Positions 1 through 13,700 of a DNA stretch of 64,000 nucleotides are shown in pieces (positions within the stretch are counted from its first letter, which is position 1; each line of letters starts with the position of its first letter). Source of the DNA: Micromonospora inyonensis (GTDB taxonomy: Bacteria; Actinomycetota; Actinomycetes; Mycobacteriales; Micromonosporaceae). The DNA lies in contig NZ_FMHU01000001.1 in assembly GCF_900091415.1 (NCBI RefSeq), forward strand, positions 186,001 through 250,000, written 5' to 3'. The notes beneath the pieces were generated by a model that was given only the letters and a program-made list of their open reading frames with translations, ran no database searches and was not told the DNA's origin. Position numbers and translations under genes: made by a program.

Positions 1-1700
1 GTCAGCGACGGTGTCGCCCAGGTCACGACCCTGAGAGTCCGAGGTGAGCACGATGTCGGCCGCCGTCACGTCCTGCCCGCCATCGAGCAGCGTGGTCAGG
101 TCCTGGGCCAGGTGCCGACTGAGGACGTCGATGACGCTGTTCGCCCGTTCCCATCCGGTGGCCACCGCGCTACCGGGCCACAGGCGGGTGCCGTTGCCGT
201 ATCCGGTGACACCGATAGTGGGCAGGGGAAGGCCGTTGTCGTGCCGCCAAACCGCGAGCTTGCTGGTCTGCCGCGAGACCGATCGCAGCATGTTGAGTTC
301 GACCGGTCCCGGAGTCTTGGACCCTGGATCGAAGCTGATCCGCATCGGATCGGGAAGGGTGGAGCCGCCGACGACGACGGTGGTGAGTGGGTTCGTCAGC
401 GGAACCGGCACGGCGGCGTCGTAGAGCACCGCCCTCTGCTCGTGGAAGGTTTCGCCGGGGCGCTGGCTGAACATCTTGAAATGCCACATGTCGCTCGCCC
501 GCGGCAGATCCATCAACTTCGCCATCGCGGCGCGAGCGGACTGCCACGCCACCGCGTCAGACCCGGCCGCCTCGGTTCCCGACTTCTCGACGATGGCGAG
601 TGCCTCCGCCAGGTCCAATCTGCGTTGCAGCGCGTCGACGGCCTGGGGGTCGCCGCCACCATCCGCCACCGCCCGTGCAAGCGTCGCCTTGACGGTGTCG
701 AACCGACCGCGATACGCGGCCAGTGTTCGTTCGATCGCCTCGTCGACGGCACGTCTGCGCCCACCGAGACGGACGTAGTTCTCCAAGGTGATCTGGGTCT
801 TTCCGTCGGCGCTCTGCGCGACGACCGCTCCGAAGTGGTAGCCGTAGGCGTTGGCGACCGTACCGCCACGGGCGAAGTCCGTCGTCATCGAGGCTTCGCC
901 GTCGGCACCCTGAGACATGATGGCGCTGGTGGCGTAGGCCTCGCCGATCCTGGGCCAGGCATGTTCGTTGATGCCGATCCGCCTCGCGACCTGGCTGAGT
1001 CTGGCGTGCTCGGCGCGGCTCGCCGGATCGTTCCGGAGCGCGGCACCGTACGCGGCACCAGGAAGTGGGGGTTGTGTGACGCCGCCGGTCAACCGCCGGT
1101 CGGCCGCGATCCTGGCCGCCGCCCATCCCGGGTCGACGGCGGCGAGGGGGAGGTCGCCGGCAGCGACGGCAGCCACCCCCTCGGCGAGATGATGCACACC
1201 CAGCAACTCGCTCCCGTTCCCGGCGTCGGTCTCCGCCAGGAAGGTCTGGCCCTCGGCTCGGAACACCACCCCGTCGGGTACGCCACCGAGGACGACGCTC
1301 GCGAAGTCGACGCAGACGTCCGGCGGGGGGTTGTCGAAGTCCGCGCTCACCCTGCGGAGCGTCACCGGTCGACCACCGTGGTCGACCGTGACGGTCACGG
1401 CACTGTCCACCGTCAGCCTGACGTTGGCCCCGGCCCTCGCCAGCCCGCGCCGTGCCGCGTCGATGACCTCATCGGTCGCGTAGAACTCCGTCGCCTCGGT
1501 CACCGGGCGGGCACCGCTGACCGAGGCGATGCCGTTGATGGCGAGCGTGCCGTCGTCGGACAGCCGCAGCGGTGGATGCCTGTGGGTGACCACCTGTTGT
1601 GCCGGAACGTGCGCGGGAAAGTCCGCCTCGGTGGGCTGGCTGTCCCGGCTCGTGCTGACGACGCTCAGCCGCTGGTACGACCGCAACGGAGCCCCGACCT
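1..1700 (-). other. Giant protein: conserved C-terminal-type domain and start of next region (cut)
   Basis: LRLSDDGTLAINGIASVSGA, EFYATDEVIDAARRGLARAG, ELLGVHHLAEGVAAVAAGDL, YGYHFGAVVAQSADGKTQIT, LENYVRLGG, and WHFKMFSQRPGETFHEQRAV. This block recurs, from memory, near the ends of very large actinobacterial proteins. It leads into ELNMLRSVSRQTSKL and VTGYGNGTRL...ATGWERANSVIDVL, a pattern like an OmpA-type fold. The window ends there. Confidence 0.5.
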
Positions 1701-4700
1701 GACCCGCGCTCGGGCCACCGGACGATGCCTCAAGCTGGTACACGCTCGTCGTTCTGGGCCTCGGCCGGGGGTGCGGCAAGGGTGTTCTCGTCAGCCGCGG
1801 CCGTTCGACCTTCGGCGTGCTTCCGGTCGGCGTCGCGTCCGCCGTCGCGGATGACGTGGCGCCGCCACCTCCGAACGTGGCGGCCCGGCCCTCGGCGTCG
1901 ACCGGACTGCCGGGGTCGGCCGGCGGGGGCCACTCCTCCGGTACGGCATCCAGCCTGGGCGAGTAGTCGGATCCGAACGGGCTCGGTTTCGGGTCCTCCG
2001 GAAACGGGCCGGGCTCGGCGTCGGTCGGGTCCAGCGCGGTGTTGCGCCGGGTCGGGGGCACGAGAATGCTGGCGATCGAGCTGGACAGGCTGCCAGCCGC
2101 CGTGCCGGTGTTCGCCCGCGAGAGGCCGGTGGTGAGATCGACGAACGAGGATCCGCTATCCGAGGGCCCCTCGTTGTTCTGCGCGTACTCGAGTACGGCC
2201 AGCATCTGGTCCAGTCGGGCCAACGGGTTGTCGGCGGTCTGGCTCTCCCGCGCCATCGACAATTTTCTGGTGAGGCTCTCCGGGCTCTCGTCGACATGGG
2301 GTTGGTTCGCGTCCGACACCACGAAGATGTATTTGCTGTCCTTCCGTTCGTTCGGCGGGAGCTCGGGAAGCGAGTCCTGCAGCCCGATCCGGTTGTACTC
2401 CTCCCGGCGGTAGGTGAGCTGTTCGTAGAGCTGTTGCTGGCGCATGTCGAACGTCTTCGAGGTCTTGCCCTTCTCGAGCTTCGGAACCCGCTCGTCGTAG
2501 GACCCCTGGGAACGGACGACGTACTCACCCGCCTTCTCGATTGTGTTGTCGGCGACGAACTCCCAGGCGACGACCCGAAGACCCTCGATCTCGCGCCGGT
2601 CGACCTTCTCGAAGAGGATCTTCGCCTCGGTGTTGTGCAGGACGCTCGGTACCATCACCCCCCGGTACACGTGGGCGTCGATCATCCCGTCGGTGACTGC
2701 CACGAGCTGGTGGGAGAACTGTTCCCACATCCGGTTGAAGCCGGGCGGGTAGTTGAAGAAGCTGCCGGTGCCGAGCATGATGTTGTCGAAGATCTGCCCA
2801 CCGGGCGTCGCCTCGAGCATCCGGTTGCCGTTCTGCTCGGTGATCCGTTCGGCGACGGCGGGGCCGATCTTGCCCCAGAGGGCGAGCTTCGACCGGAACT
2901 GCTGGACGGCTTCCCGGAACTGGTCGTCGAAGTCGCTGTCGTGCTGGTGGTTGAACCACCACTTGGCCGGGGCCGAGAAAGCGTGATTGTCCGCCATCAA
3001 CTGCGCGAACGGGGCGACCCGGTCAGAGCCGAACTGCTTGACGACCTCGGCGTCGATCTGGTCGTTGGTCCGGCCCTCAGCCTTCAGCCGGAGCTCGAGC
3101 TTCATCTGCTTCTTGAAGTCCTCGTAGGCGGCTCTCAGTTCGGGGTTGTTCCACAGCTTGTCGTAGCGGGACATGCGGTACTCGATCTTGTGCCAGTCTT
3201 CCTTGGCCTTCCGGAAGTCGATCGTCGAGCCCTCCGCGGGGAGGTCCTCGGACGAGGAACTCTCCGGCGAGGGGATCTGACCGGGGGAATGCGGCGACGC
3301 ATGGGCAGCTTCGTCCATCCCGGCCAGGTCCGCATGCTCCGCAACGGTCACGGTCGCGGCGTCTGCCACCCCCGCCGGCGGGCGCGGGACGCCCACGCCG
3401 TCGGTGGTCGCCACGAACCGCAACCGGCCAGGCTCCACCGGCCCCCGCGCCAGCTCACCCCGCTGACCGTCGAGGAACACCACCTTCCCGTCATAGGTGC
3501 GCATCACGTTCACCGCATGGGAAACCTCGTCGCCCGCACCGGTCGTCACCAGCACACCCCGGGCACCCGGCTCCGCCCCGGCCATCACCTCCACCACCGC
3601 GTCGTAATCGGCCACCTCCACCAACGGCCGACCCGCAAACCGCTGCAACCACACCACCGGCGACGGCACCTCCGGCGGCACCTGCCAACCCACCCCACCC
3701 GCCAACGACATGTCCGTACCGACCGCCGCCAACACACAGTTCGTCGCGAACTGCTCCCCCCGACCCCGGTACGGATTCACCCCACCCAGCCACGGGAACC
3801 AGACCGACACCTCAGCCGGCGACAACTGACTCGGCAGCAACACATCCCCGCGCTCCGACCCACCAGCCACATCCGCCGACGAGTCCGACCCGCCCGCGTC
3901 GGAGTCGTTCCCCCCATCAACCGGCCCATCCGGCACGCCGGGCAACCCCGCCGGCCCGCCAGCATCATCGGGCAGGGACCACAACCGCACCGTGTGGTCG
4001 TCACCGGCGGAGACCACCGCCCGTCGGCCCGACTCGCCCTGCAACGACGTCACCGTCCGCACCCTGCCGGTGTGGCCCTCCAACGTCCGGAGCAGCGCAC
4101 CGCTGTCCGCGTTCCAGACCCGCACCGTTCCGTGCGCATCGGCGGTGGTCAACCGCCGCTCCGACCCCGCCTGCCACGACGTCACGGCCACCGCCCCGCC
4201 GGTGTGGCCCTCCAACGTCAGGAGGGGCGCACCGGTGACCACGTTCCAGACCCGCACCGTCCCGTCCTCACTGGCAGAGGCCAACCGCCGCTCCGACCCC
4301 GCCTGCCACGACGCCAGTGCCACCACAGCGCCGGCGTGGCCCCGCAACGTGAGGAGCGGCGCACCGGTGACCGCGTCCCAGACCCGCACCGTCCCGTCCC
4401 AACTGGCGGAAGCCAACCGCCGGTCCGGCCCCGCCTGCCACGACGCCAGTGCCACCACACCGCCGGTGTGGCCCCGCAACGTCAGGAGCCGCGCACCGCT
4501 GGCCACGTCCCAGACGAACACCGTCCCGTCCGCCCAGTCGGCGGAGGCCAACCGCCGGTCCGCCCCCGCCTGCCACGACGCCACCGCCCCGACACCGCCG
4601 GTGTGGCCCCCCAACGTCAGGAGCCGCGCACCGGTGACCGCGTCCCAGACGAACACCGTCCCGTCGTCGCTGGCGGAGGCCACCCGTGGGCCCGGCTCCC

Positions 4701-7700
4701 CCGGCCACGACGTCACCGCCCACACCGGGCCGATGTGGCCCCGCAACGTCAGGAGCCGCGCACCGGTGACCGCGTCCCAGACGAACACCGCCCCTTGCAT
4801 GTCGGCGGTGGCCAAACGCCGGTCCGGCCCCGCCTGCCACGACTCCACCGCCACCACCCCGTCGGTGTGGCCCCGCAACGTCCGGAGCGGCGCACCGGTG
4901 AGCGCGTCCCAGATCCGTACCGTTCCGTCGTCGCTGGCGGAGGCCACCCGTGGGCCCGGCTCCCCCTGCCACGACGTCACCGCCCACACCGCGCCGGTGT
5001 GACCCTCCAACGTCCGGAGCTCCACACCGTCGACCACGTCCACCGAAGATGGGTCAGGCGCCTGTCCGAGGTGCTGGTCCAGCTCTGCGGCCGCTGTCTC
5101 GACCTGACCGACCCGGTCCCCCAGCCCCCCGAGCTCGGTCGCGGGCAACGATTCCACGTAGGCGTCCACGGTGCGGTGCATCCGCGCCCGGCTGAGACCC
5201 TGCATCTCCTGGAGGTACCGGTCGGACAGCCCCGCCAGGGCGGACCGCGCCGGGCTGTCGTCCTGACCGGGGGCGGTCATCCGCCGCAACTCCCGGTCAG
5301 CGGCGTCCATCCGCCTCGCGTGGCCGTCGGCAAGATCTCGCCACCGCCCGATCAGATCCGCCCGCGCAGTGGCGACCCCGTCGTCGGAAACGGGCACCGC
5401 CTGCTCACCCGACCCGGCTGCACCGTCCCCGGCCTGCCCCGGCACCGCCGCCGCCGGCAACGACGAGACCTGCTCCTCCACCCACTGCCGCGCCAGACCG
5501 AACGCGCTGACCGCGGAGAACAACTCCGCCCGCCACTGCTCGGACACCTCCGGCACCCGCCCCACCGCACGCAGGTGGGGCAGCGGCGGCGACACCCCAA
5601 GGGCCGCCCGCAGCTCGGAAACCTGCTCTGCCGCACCGTCCGCCGACCACAACGACGCCACGTCCTGGCCATGCTCCGTCAGGAACCGGTCGAAGTCCGC
5701 CAATCCCAGATCCCGCACAGCGGACAGATCGACAATCCGCCGACCGTTTTCGCTCTGAACCCCCTCCGGCAGGTTCTCGCGGGGGTTTTCAGGTCTTTCG
5801 GTCACCACCGGCTGGCCCGGTGCCGTATAGAAGACCCAGGCACCCAGATACACCGCCCGCAACACCTCCGAGGCGGCCTCCGGCACCCCCCCGTCCGCCC
5901 GGACCGCCGACACCGGAGCCACCACCGTCTCCCACACCCGGTCGATCTCATCCTCGACCCGTTCCACCACCTCCTCGTCCACCACGTCGTCAGTGGCCAC
6001 CAACGCCACCGCCAGCCGCCGGTTGCGCTCGTCGCCGACCCACCTCTCCAGCCGCAGATCAGGCCGATCCGTCCCCACCGGCAACGCGTCCTCACCCGTC
6101 CACCCGCGCGTGAGCCCGACCAGCCGTTCACCCAACGCCACCAACTGGTCAACCCGCTCACCCATCCGGCGCTGCCCGTCCACAGTCGCCGGACCACCCA
6201 CCACATCGGGAAGCGCCGCCCTCAACTCCCCGGCCCAACCCACCCGACCCGGAGCCGCCGCCCCCACCGCCGCCGCGATCCCCTCCACCTCGGCCAACAC
6301 GCGGGTCCACCCGTCCGCCTCAACCAGATCCCGCGCCGCCCGAAGGCCCCCACCCGCCGGCTCGCCGGTGGCCAACTCCTCCATCCGCACCGGCCACAGG
6401 TCATCCTCGGCCGTATGCGTCAACACCACCGTCGACGTCCACCCACCGAACCCGTGCACCACCACATACACCGGCTCCCGCAACCCCGACGCCGCCGGCG
6501 GCAACGCACCATTCAGGAAGTCGAACAAAGACGGCACGACCGCCTTGGGATCGCCCGGATACGGCCCCGGCACACCCACCACCAACACCCGCGCGCCATC
6601 CGGCACCCACCCCGGACCCACATCCGGCACCCCCGCCGGGCTCGCCTCCGTGATCTCCCCTACCAGCAACTCCGCGCGCCGCAACTGCGTCACCCGCAAA
6701 CCACGCTCCGACGGCACACCCGGAAGGAACACCCAATTCCGGAAATACGAGAACGCCCGCTGCCCCAACCGCGCCCAATCCCGATCAAAAGACAGGAGAT
6801 ACGGCCCATGGTGAACGGGCAATCCCTCCAGCCTCCGACGGCCCCGATATTCAAGGTCAGCGTCCTCATTCACCGGACGCGCCTGGACCTCCCGCAACAA
6901 CGCCGGGAACGTCTCCCGACCCGAGAAATCGACAGCGACCAGACCGTGCGGGAGCACCCCCGCGCCCACGTCCGCCACATGCCGCCCGAGGATCGCCACC
7001 GCCCCCGACTCGCCACGCGCTGCCCGCAACGCCGCGACCTCGACCAACGTCCGTGGCTGCACCACAGGAACACCGGACGGGTAAGCGCTGTACGGCGACA
7101 GCTCGATCACCGCCGCCTCCGGCAGCTCCACGCCCAACTCGCCGTCAATCAACCGCTCCGCCAGAGCCAGCACGTCCTCATGCGCACGGTCCTCGAACGC
7201 CAACACCACCCGCCAGACCGCATCACCCGCAGGCCGATCCTGCCCCGTCCTCGCCGCCCACGCCTCGGCATCCGTCACCGCCTGCTCCCGCGCCACCGCA
7301 GCGAGACGCTCCACATCAATCCCAGTGCTCACGCCCTCCGGATACACCACCACCGACCCACGACCCGACTCTGTCCGGAACCGTTCCCCCGACACCAGCG
7401 GCAACCCCGCCGGCCAGGCAACCCCGTCCGACAGGGACCACAACCGCACCGCCCGCCTCTGGCCGACAGCCAACAGCCACCGGCCCGGCCCCTCCGGCAG
7501 CAACGTCAACGCCTCCACGCCGTCGTGGCCCTCCAACGTCTGGAGCACCACCCCGCGGTCCACGTCCCAGATCCGCACTCTCCCGGCCACGTCGCCAGCA
7601 GCCAACCGCCGCCAGCCCGACTCGTCCTGCCACGACGTCAACACCCGCACCAAGCCGTCGTTGCCCTCGAACGTCTGGAGCACCACGCCGTTGTCCGCGT

Positions 7701-10700
7701 CCCAGACCCGCACTGTTCCGGCCACGTCGGCGGAGACCACCCGCGAGCCCGCCCCCGCCCGCCACGACGTCAACGCCACCACCGCGCCGTCGTGGCCCTC
7801 CAACTCCCGGAGCAGCACACCGTTGTCCGCGTCCCAGATCCGCACCGCCCCGGCCGCGTCGGCGGAGGCCACCCGCGGGCCCGCCCCCGCCGGCCACGAC
7901 GTCAACGCCACCACCGCGCCGGTGTGACCCTCCAACTCCCGGAGCACCACACCGTTGTCCACGTCCCAGACCCGCACCGCCCCGGCCACATCGGCGGAGG
8001 CCACCCGCCGGCCCGCCCCCGCCGGCCACGACGTCAACGCCACCACCGCGCCGGTGTGACCCTCCAACTCCCGGAGCACCACACCGTTGTCCACGTCCCA
8101 GACCCGCACCGCCCCGGCCACATCGGCGGAGGCCACCCGCCGGCCCGCCCCCGCCGGCCACGACGTCAACACCCCGGAGTGGTGGCCCTCCAACCTCCGG
8201 AGCACCACCTCACCGTCCACGTCCCAGATTCGCACCGCCCCGGCCACGTCGACGGAGGCCACCCGCGGGCCCTCCACCGCCTGCCACGACGTCACCGCCA
8301 ACACCTCGCCCAAGTGGCCGATCAGCGGGCCCCGCCTGTCCGGCACGGCGGACAGGTGGGCGACGGGAAGGTCCAGTGCGACAGTCCGGTCATGCCAGGG
8401 TGCGACACCGTCGTTCCCGTGAGGTCCGGACCCGACCGGAGCCACGGTGACGTTGACGGAGAACGCCTCGGACAGCAGGTGTGGTAGCGCCCCCGTGAGG
8501 CGAGGGACCGACGTCCCCCGCGCATCCAGAGCCTGCCGCAACAACGCCCTGTCGTCCAGGGACAGACCGGCCCTTCCCTCGTCGAGGACGTCGGTTCTGT
8601 CGATGAAGTAGCCGAACGAGTCGCGCAGATGGTGGCGGACTCCGTCCGGTGTCTGCTCACCCAGCAGCACCATGACCTCGTGCCCCGCCCTGTCGAGGAA
8701 CTGCGTGAACAACCGATCCCACGCGTCCGAGCGCAGCAGCCCGGCCGGCAGGGACGGCAGCGGCGCAGGAACCGGAACGGACTCCGACGGGGGCCGGGCG
8801 GCCCCGTCCATCCCGGCCAGATCCGCATGCTCCGGGACGGTCACGGTCGCGGCGTCTGCCACCCCCGCCGGCGGGCGCGGGACGCCCACGCCGTCGGTGG
8901 TCGCCACGAACCGCAACCGGCCAGGCTCCACCGGCCCCCGCGCCAGCTCACCCCGCTGACCGTCGAGGAACACCACCTTCCCGTCATAGGTACGCACCAC
9001 GTTCACCGCATGGGAAACCTCGTCGCCCACACCGGTCGTCACCAGCACACCCCGGGCACCCGGCTCCGCCCCGGCCATCACCTCCACCACCGCGTCGTAA
9101 TCGGCCACCTCCACCAACGGCCGACCCGCAAACCGCTGCAACCACACCACCGGCGACGGCACCTCCGGCGGCACCTGCCAACCCGCCCCATCCGCCAACG
9201 ACATGTCCGTACCGACCGCCGCCAACACACAGTTCGTCGCGGAATCCCGCCTCCGCGAGTTCGGACTGTCCGGATCGTCAGCACGACCCGGGTTCACACT
9301 GCCCAGCCACGGGAACCAGACCGACACCTCAGCCGGCGACAACTGACTCGGCAGCAGCACGCCACCACGTCCCGCCTCACCAGCCACATCCGGTGGGGGT
9401 GGCGGCTGGTGTGGCGCGGTCGCCGGGCCGGGCAGCGACGACCCATCCTGGACGCGCGGACGCTTCGGGGCCCGCCGAGCTCCCGACTCGGCTCGCTCTT
9501 TGCGCCGGTCGAGCATCGTCTGTCGGTCTTCGAGCTGCTTTACGAGAGCGTCGTAATCCGCCGCATCCCTGACGAAGAGCCGGAAGACGTGTTCGGGTTC
9601 GGACACCGGCGCGTTCGGTTCAGGGACCAACGGCGCCCTGACCACGACGACAACCTCTTTGACGCTCTCGACAACGTCGTCCTTGCCGACCGGCCGGAGC
9701 CGCTCCCCCACCTCCAGGGTGATCGGCGTCCCAGGGGCGAGATTCACCTGCCGCCCATCTGACGTCCTGGCCCAGGTTCCGCCGCCGAGAGAAAAACCCA
9801 GAGGACCAGGCAATCGACTGTGCGAGCCAATTGTGTCAGCGAAGGATCTCGCCCGGGAAATGCTCCACCAATACCCACGTTCCCACAGCGCCGTTTTGCG
9901 CAGCAACTCAATGTCGTCGATGGTGGGGGCAGGATTGACCAGTTGCAGATACAGGTCCCGCCCAACCCCGCTCTTCTCAGCCGGCATCACCACGACCGCG
10001 ATGGGTCGACCATCCGGGCCGTACCCGAGTCGAAGAATGGCCTCCTTCATGTTCCTCGGGATGACAAATGGACTTCCGTCGGCCACTTTGACGACCGGGA
10101 TCCGGACTCTCTGGAGTTTGTCGCCCTCCGAGCCCTGGCCGAAGGAGCGGGTCAATACACCCGTCTTGGGGTCCAAGCCCGCCGCGATGTGAAAGACGGA
10201 GCTGATCGCCGGCTCGTCGAGTTGCCACACATGGCCGTGCGCCCTGCCCCTCAGTTCAGCCAGATCGCTGTCAGAAAATCTGCGCTCGATCTCGCGGTAG
10301 GCAAACTTCTCGACGCCGTCGGCCAGGTACGGGATCTTGACAATGCCGACACCCTCCCCGTTGGCCGACCCGAAGTCGACAGCGACCATGTCGCCCGGTA
10401 GGACCACGTGGTCGACACGAGTGAGTTGCACGTCCTTGCCGCCCAGCCGGAAGCGCAATTCCGCGTACGCGCCACTGTTGGCCTTGACGTGGGCAGCGAT
10501 GCGGAGGGTGAACGGGTCTTTGAGTTCCCATCGGTAGTCACCTGCCCAGGTGGCGTCGTCGCTGAGGCCGGTGAGGTATCGGTGGTATGCGTCAAGTTCT
10601 TCGGCTTGGCGGCGAGGAGAGAAGAGGCGCTTACCGACGGCCGCGAGGTCGCGGTCAAGGTTGTATCGCAGGAGGGACCGGTGAGGCTCCGGAGAATTCG

Positions 10701-13700
10701 CTTCCGCCGTGTCGATTCTGGCTTTCAGTAGACCGAGCGCCCCGCTGAAAAGGCTGTCCCATCGCGACCGTGCGTGGTCGGGCCACTCCCGCTGGTAGCC
10801 GCTGGCGATGCGGGCGAGGATGTCGGCATCGGCCGGGTCACGAGGTTTGAGGACGATGTAACCACCCTTCCACCACACGACGGGGCGTGGGATGGCACCG
10901 TCATCGGGCGGCGGGCCGATGTCGTCGTACGGGTCGCCGAACGGATGGTAGAGCCGCATCGGCTGGTCCAATCCCATGGCCAGCAGATGGAGAGCGGCAT
11001 GGGTGACTTCGTAACCCACGGATCGGGGGTTTGCCATCTTGTCGATCCAGATCCGGTGCAGGGCGTCTCGTTGCTGCTCGGACATGTTCTCCGGATCCGG
11101 ATACGGAAGAAGCTCCCTGATCCTCGGCGATCCGCCCGGGGCGAGTTCCTTGGCCAGTTGGCGGGCCAGCCATCCGCTCAATCCAGCCGGGGTGGTGATG
11201 CCTTTCTTCCCCAAGTCTTCCCGGTAGGTGTTCAACACCGACTCGTTGAAGACGTAGTTCGGCCTCCAGTCAAGGTTTGCGGGATCGAATTCGAACACCT
11301 CGCGCGCCCACCTGCCGAACGCCGCCTCGGCAGCGGCTCCAGCGCGCTTCAAGTAGCTGGTGGCTTCCTCCACTTCCTTTTCCCAGTCCGACATCTGCCC
11401 GCCCGATGGCTGCCCCTCCGGGTCGAGCACGGGAGTCGACATGTCGGCTCCGGCGAACGGGTCCGCCGTCCACCCCAGGTCCGCGAACTCCGGGCCAAGA
11501 TCGAACGGGTCGTAGTATTCCGCTGAATCGGACGGCTGCCCGCCCGCGTCAGCGTCGGCGTCGGTCGGGGGGTTCCATTCCATCGCCGCCGGCCGGCCCG
11601 GCAGCGAACCGGAAACCCGCTCCGACGACCCCGAGCCCGACCCGGACGACCCAGTCGGCCGGGGCGCGACCGTGGAAGCCACATACGAAGCAGCCGTATC
11701 CCGGATCTGCTCAAGCTCCCAGGCGGTGAACCCCGGATCGTTCAGATGATCATCACCCACACGCCTGGAACCCCTGAGCAGATCACCCGGCGAAGCATGA
11801 TGCGGCACCCCAGCGAAATGCTTCAACTCATGCCCATAAGCACGAGACGGAAGACCCGCAAGCCAATGCAACTGAGTGATCCGACCCGCCGAACCATCCT
11901 CACTCACATAGACGTTGTCACTGTCCCTCAGGTCACTGCCGTACCGGCTGAGCCGAACCTCCGTCTCCGCGGCCGGATCGAACACCACCGCCACCGCCCG
12001 CGACCCACCCCCCGACCCCAACCCCGCGTTGGTCCGCACCACCCACTGCTCGACCGCACCCAACGTGGCCAGAATGGCTTCCTCCGCCACGTTCGCGTCA
12101 GGCACCAACCGAAGACGGAACACCACCGTCCCCGACCCACCATGCACCCAATGGTCGACGTGAACCCGAACCCCCGCGTCCTCCCCCGCCGTCTCCACCC
12201 GGAACGGACGCCCCTCCCCCGGCGTCTCCACAAACCGCAACGGCTCCCAACCCCGCCACGTGAACCGATCCGACTCCACCCGCGTCATCTCGCCCCACGA
12301 AGGCAAACCCTCCGCACTGCGATACGACACACGCCAACCACCATCAACCCGCACCACCGACGGCTCCACCCCAGCCGCCCACCCCGACGACGACCCAACC
12401 CCGCCATCGGCCGAAGCCGCACCAGCCCACTCGAACGCCGCCGGCCCCCCAGGCAACGACGACCCCCCGGTACGCCGACGCTTCGCGTATGGCTGGTATA
12501 TCGATTCGCCTCGCTCTCTGCGCTTGTCGAGCATCGCCTGCCGCGTGCGGAGCCGGGCGATCAAAGTATCGAAATCGGCGTCCGTCTTGCCCGTGGTGAC
12601 AAGCCGGTAGGCGTGTGTGGGTATCTCCGACACGTCGACCACCGAGTTGGCGCGCAGGTAGGCCTCCTTGGCCGCGTCGTCCAACGGCTTCAACGGCGCC
12701 TTGACCACAAAGACATTGCTGGCAAGTTCCGGTCCGATCACCCGCTTTCCCACCCGCAGGGTGATCGCCGCCCCCGCAGACAGATCCACCTCCAGCCCAT
12801 CGACTGTCGCGCCCGCACCGCTGGCCGAAAGATCGATGGGTTTGGGCAACCGGGCACGGTCCGTCAATGCGTCGTCGAAAGAGTTTCCATCGACAAGCAC
12901 CCATCGATCCCGCGACTCCCAGAAGGATTCCCTCTTGCGCAGACGCTCGATGTCGCCCACGGTGGGGGCGGGATCGGTCAACCTCAGATACAGGGCCTGC
13001 CCCCCGTTCCGCTCGGCCGGAATTTCCACGACCGCGAGGGGTTGACTATCCAAGTCATACCCGACTTCGAGAACCACATCCTTCATGTCATCGGGGACGA
13101 CAAACCGAGTCCCGTCGGCAAATGTGGTCCGTGAGATAAGGGCTCTTTGGCTGGCCTTGCCTACATCACCCTCACCGAACCGCACGCCCAAGACGCCGCT
13201 TCTCAATGATGTCGACATCTGGAAGGAGTCAACGAACGACGGCTTGACGGATTCCAACACTCGGTCGGAGGCCCTATTGCTCGGACCGGATTCTCCATCC
13301 CTCAGACCGGAGACTCTATTCCTCAGAGCGGATGCTCTGTTGCCCAGTTCGGCCAGCTCGTTGTCATCGAACTTACGGTCGAGTTCGCGGTAGATGAACC
13401 TCTCGGTGCCGTCGGCCTCGGTGTACGGGATTCTGGCGATACCGACGCCCTCCTCGCCGACCTTGCCGAAGTCGATAGAGATGATATCGCCGGAGGCGAC
13501 ATGTTGGGTGGTAAGCAGGAGAGAAACAACTTTGCCGCCCACCGAGGCGTTCAAATGCGTGTGGTTGCTGTCGCCCCTGTAATCAGCGGCGGTCAGGCGG
13601 AGGGTGAAGGGGGATTCGAGTTGTGGGCTCTCGTCTTGCCAGCCGCTGTCTTGCCGGAGGCTGTTGAGGTATCGGTGGTATTCTACGAGTTCTCGGGCCT

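Noticed and set aside
2560..2700. HVYRGV as a possible ADP-ribosyltransferase start motif
   Set aside because: No S-T-S strand or ExE motif was found downstream in the expected places.
6430..6500. VVHGFGGW as a possible lipase/hydrolase core
   Set aside because: No GxSxG nucleophile elbow follows, so a hydrolase call is not supported.
3970..8330. Regular ~130-bp repeats that could be taken for a CRISPR or satellite array
   Set aside because: They translate as WD40 blades in the giant frame and have no repeat-spacer structure.
2296..8487. Plus-strand open frame of 2063 codons
   Set aside because: It is the antisense of the giant gene. Its Arg/Pro/His-rich product mirrors WD40 and M-module codons, and it has no domain of its own.
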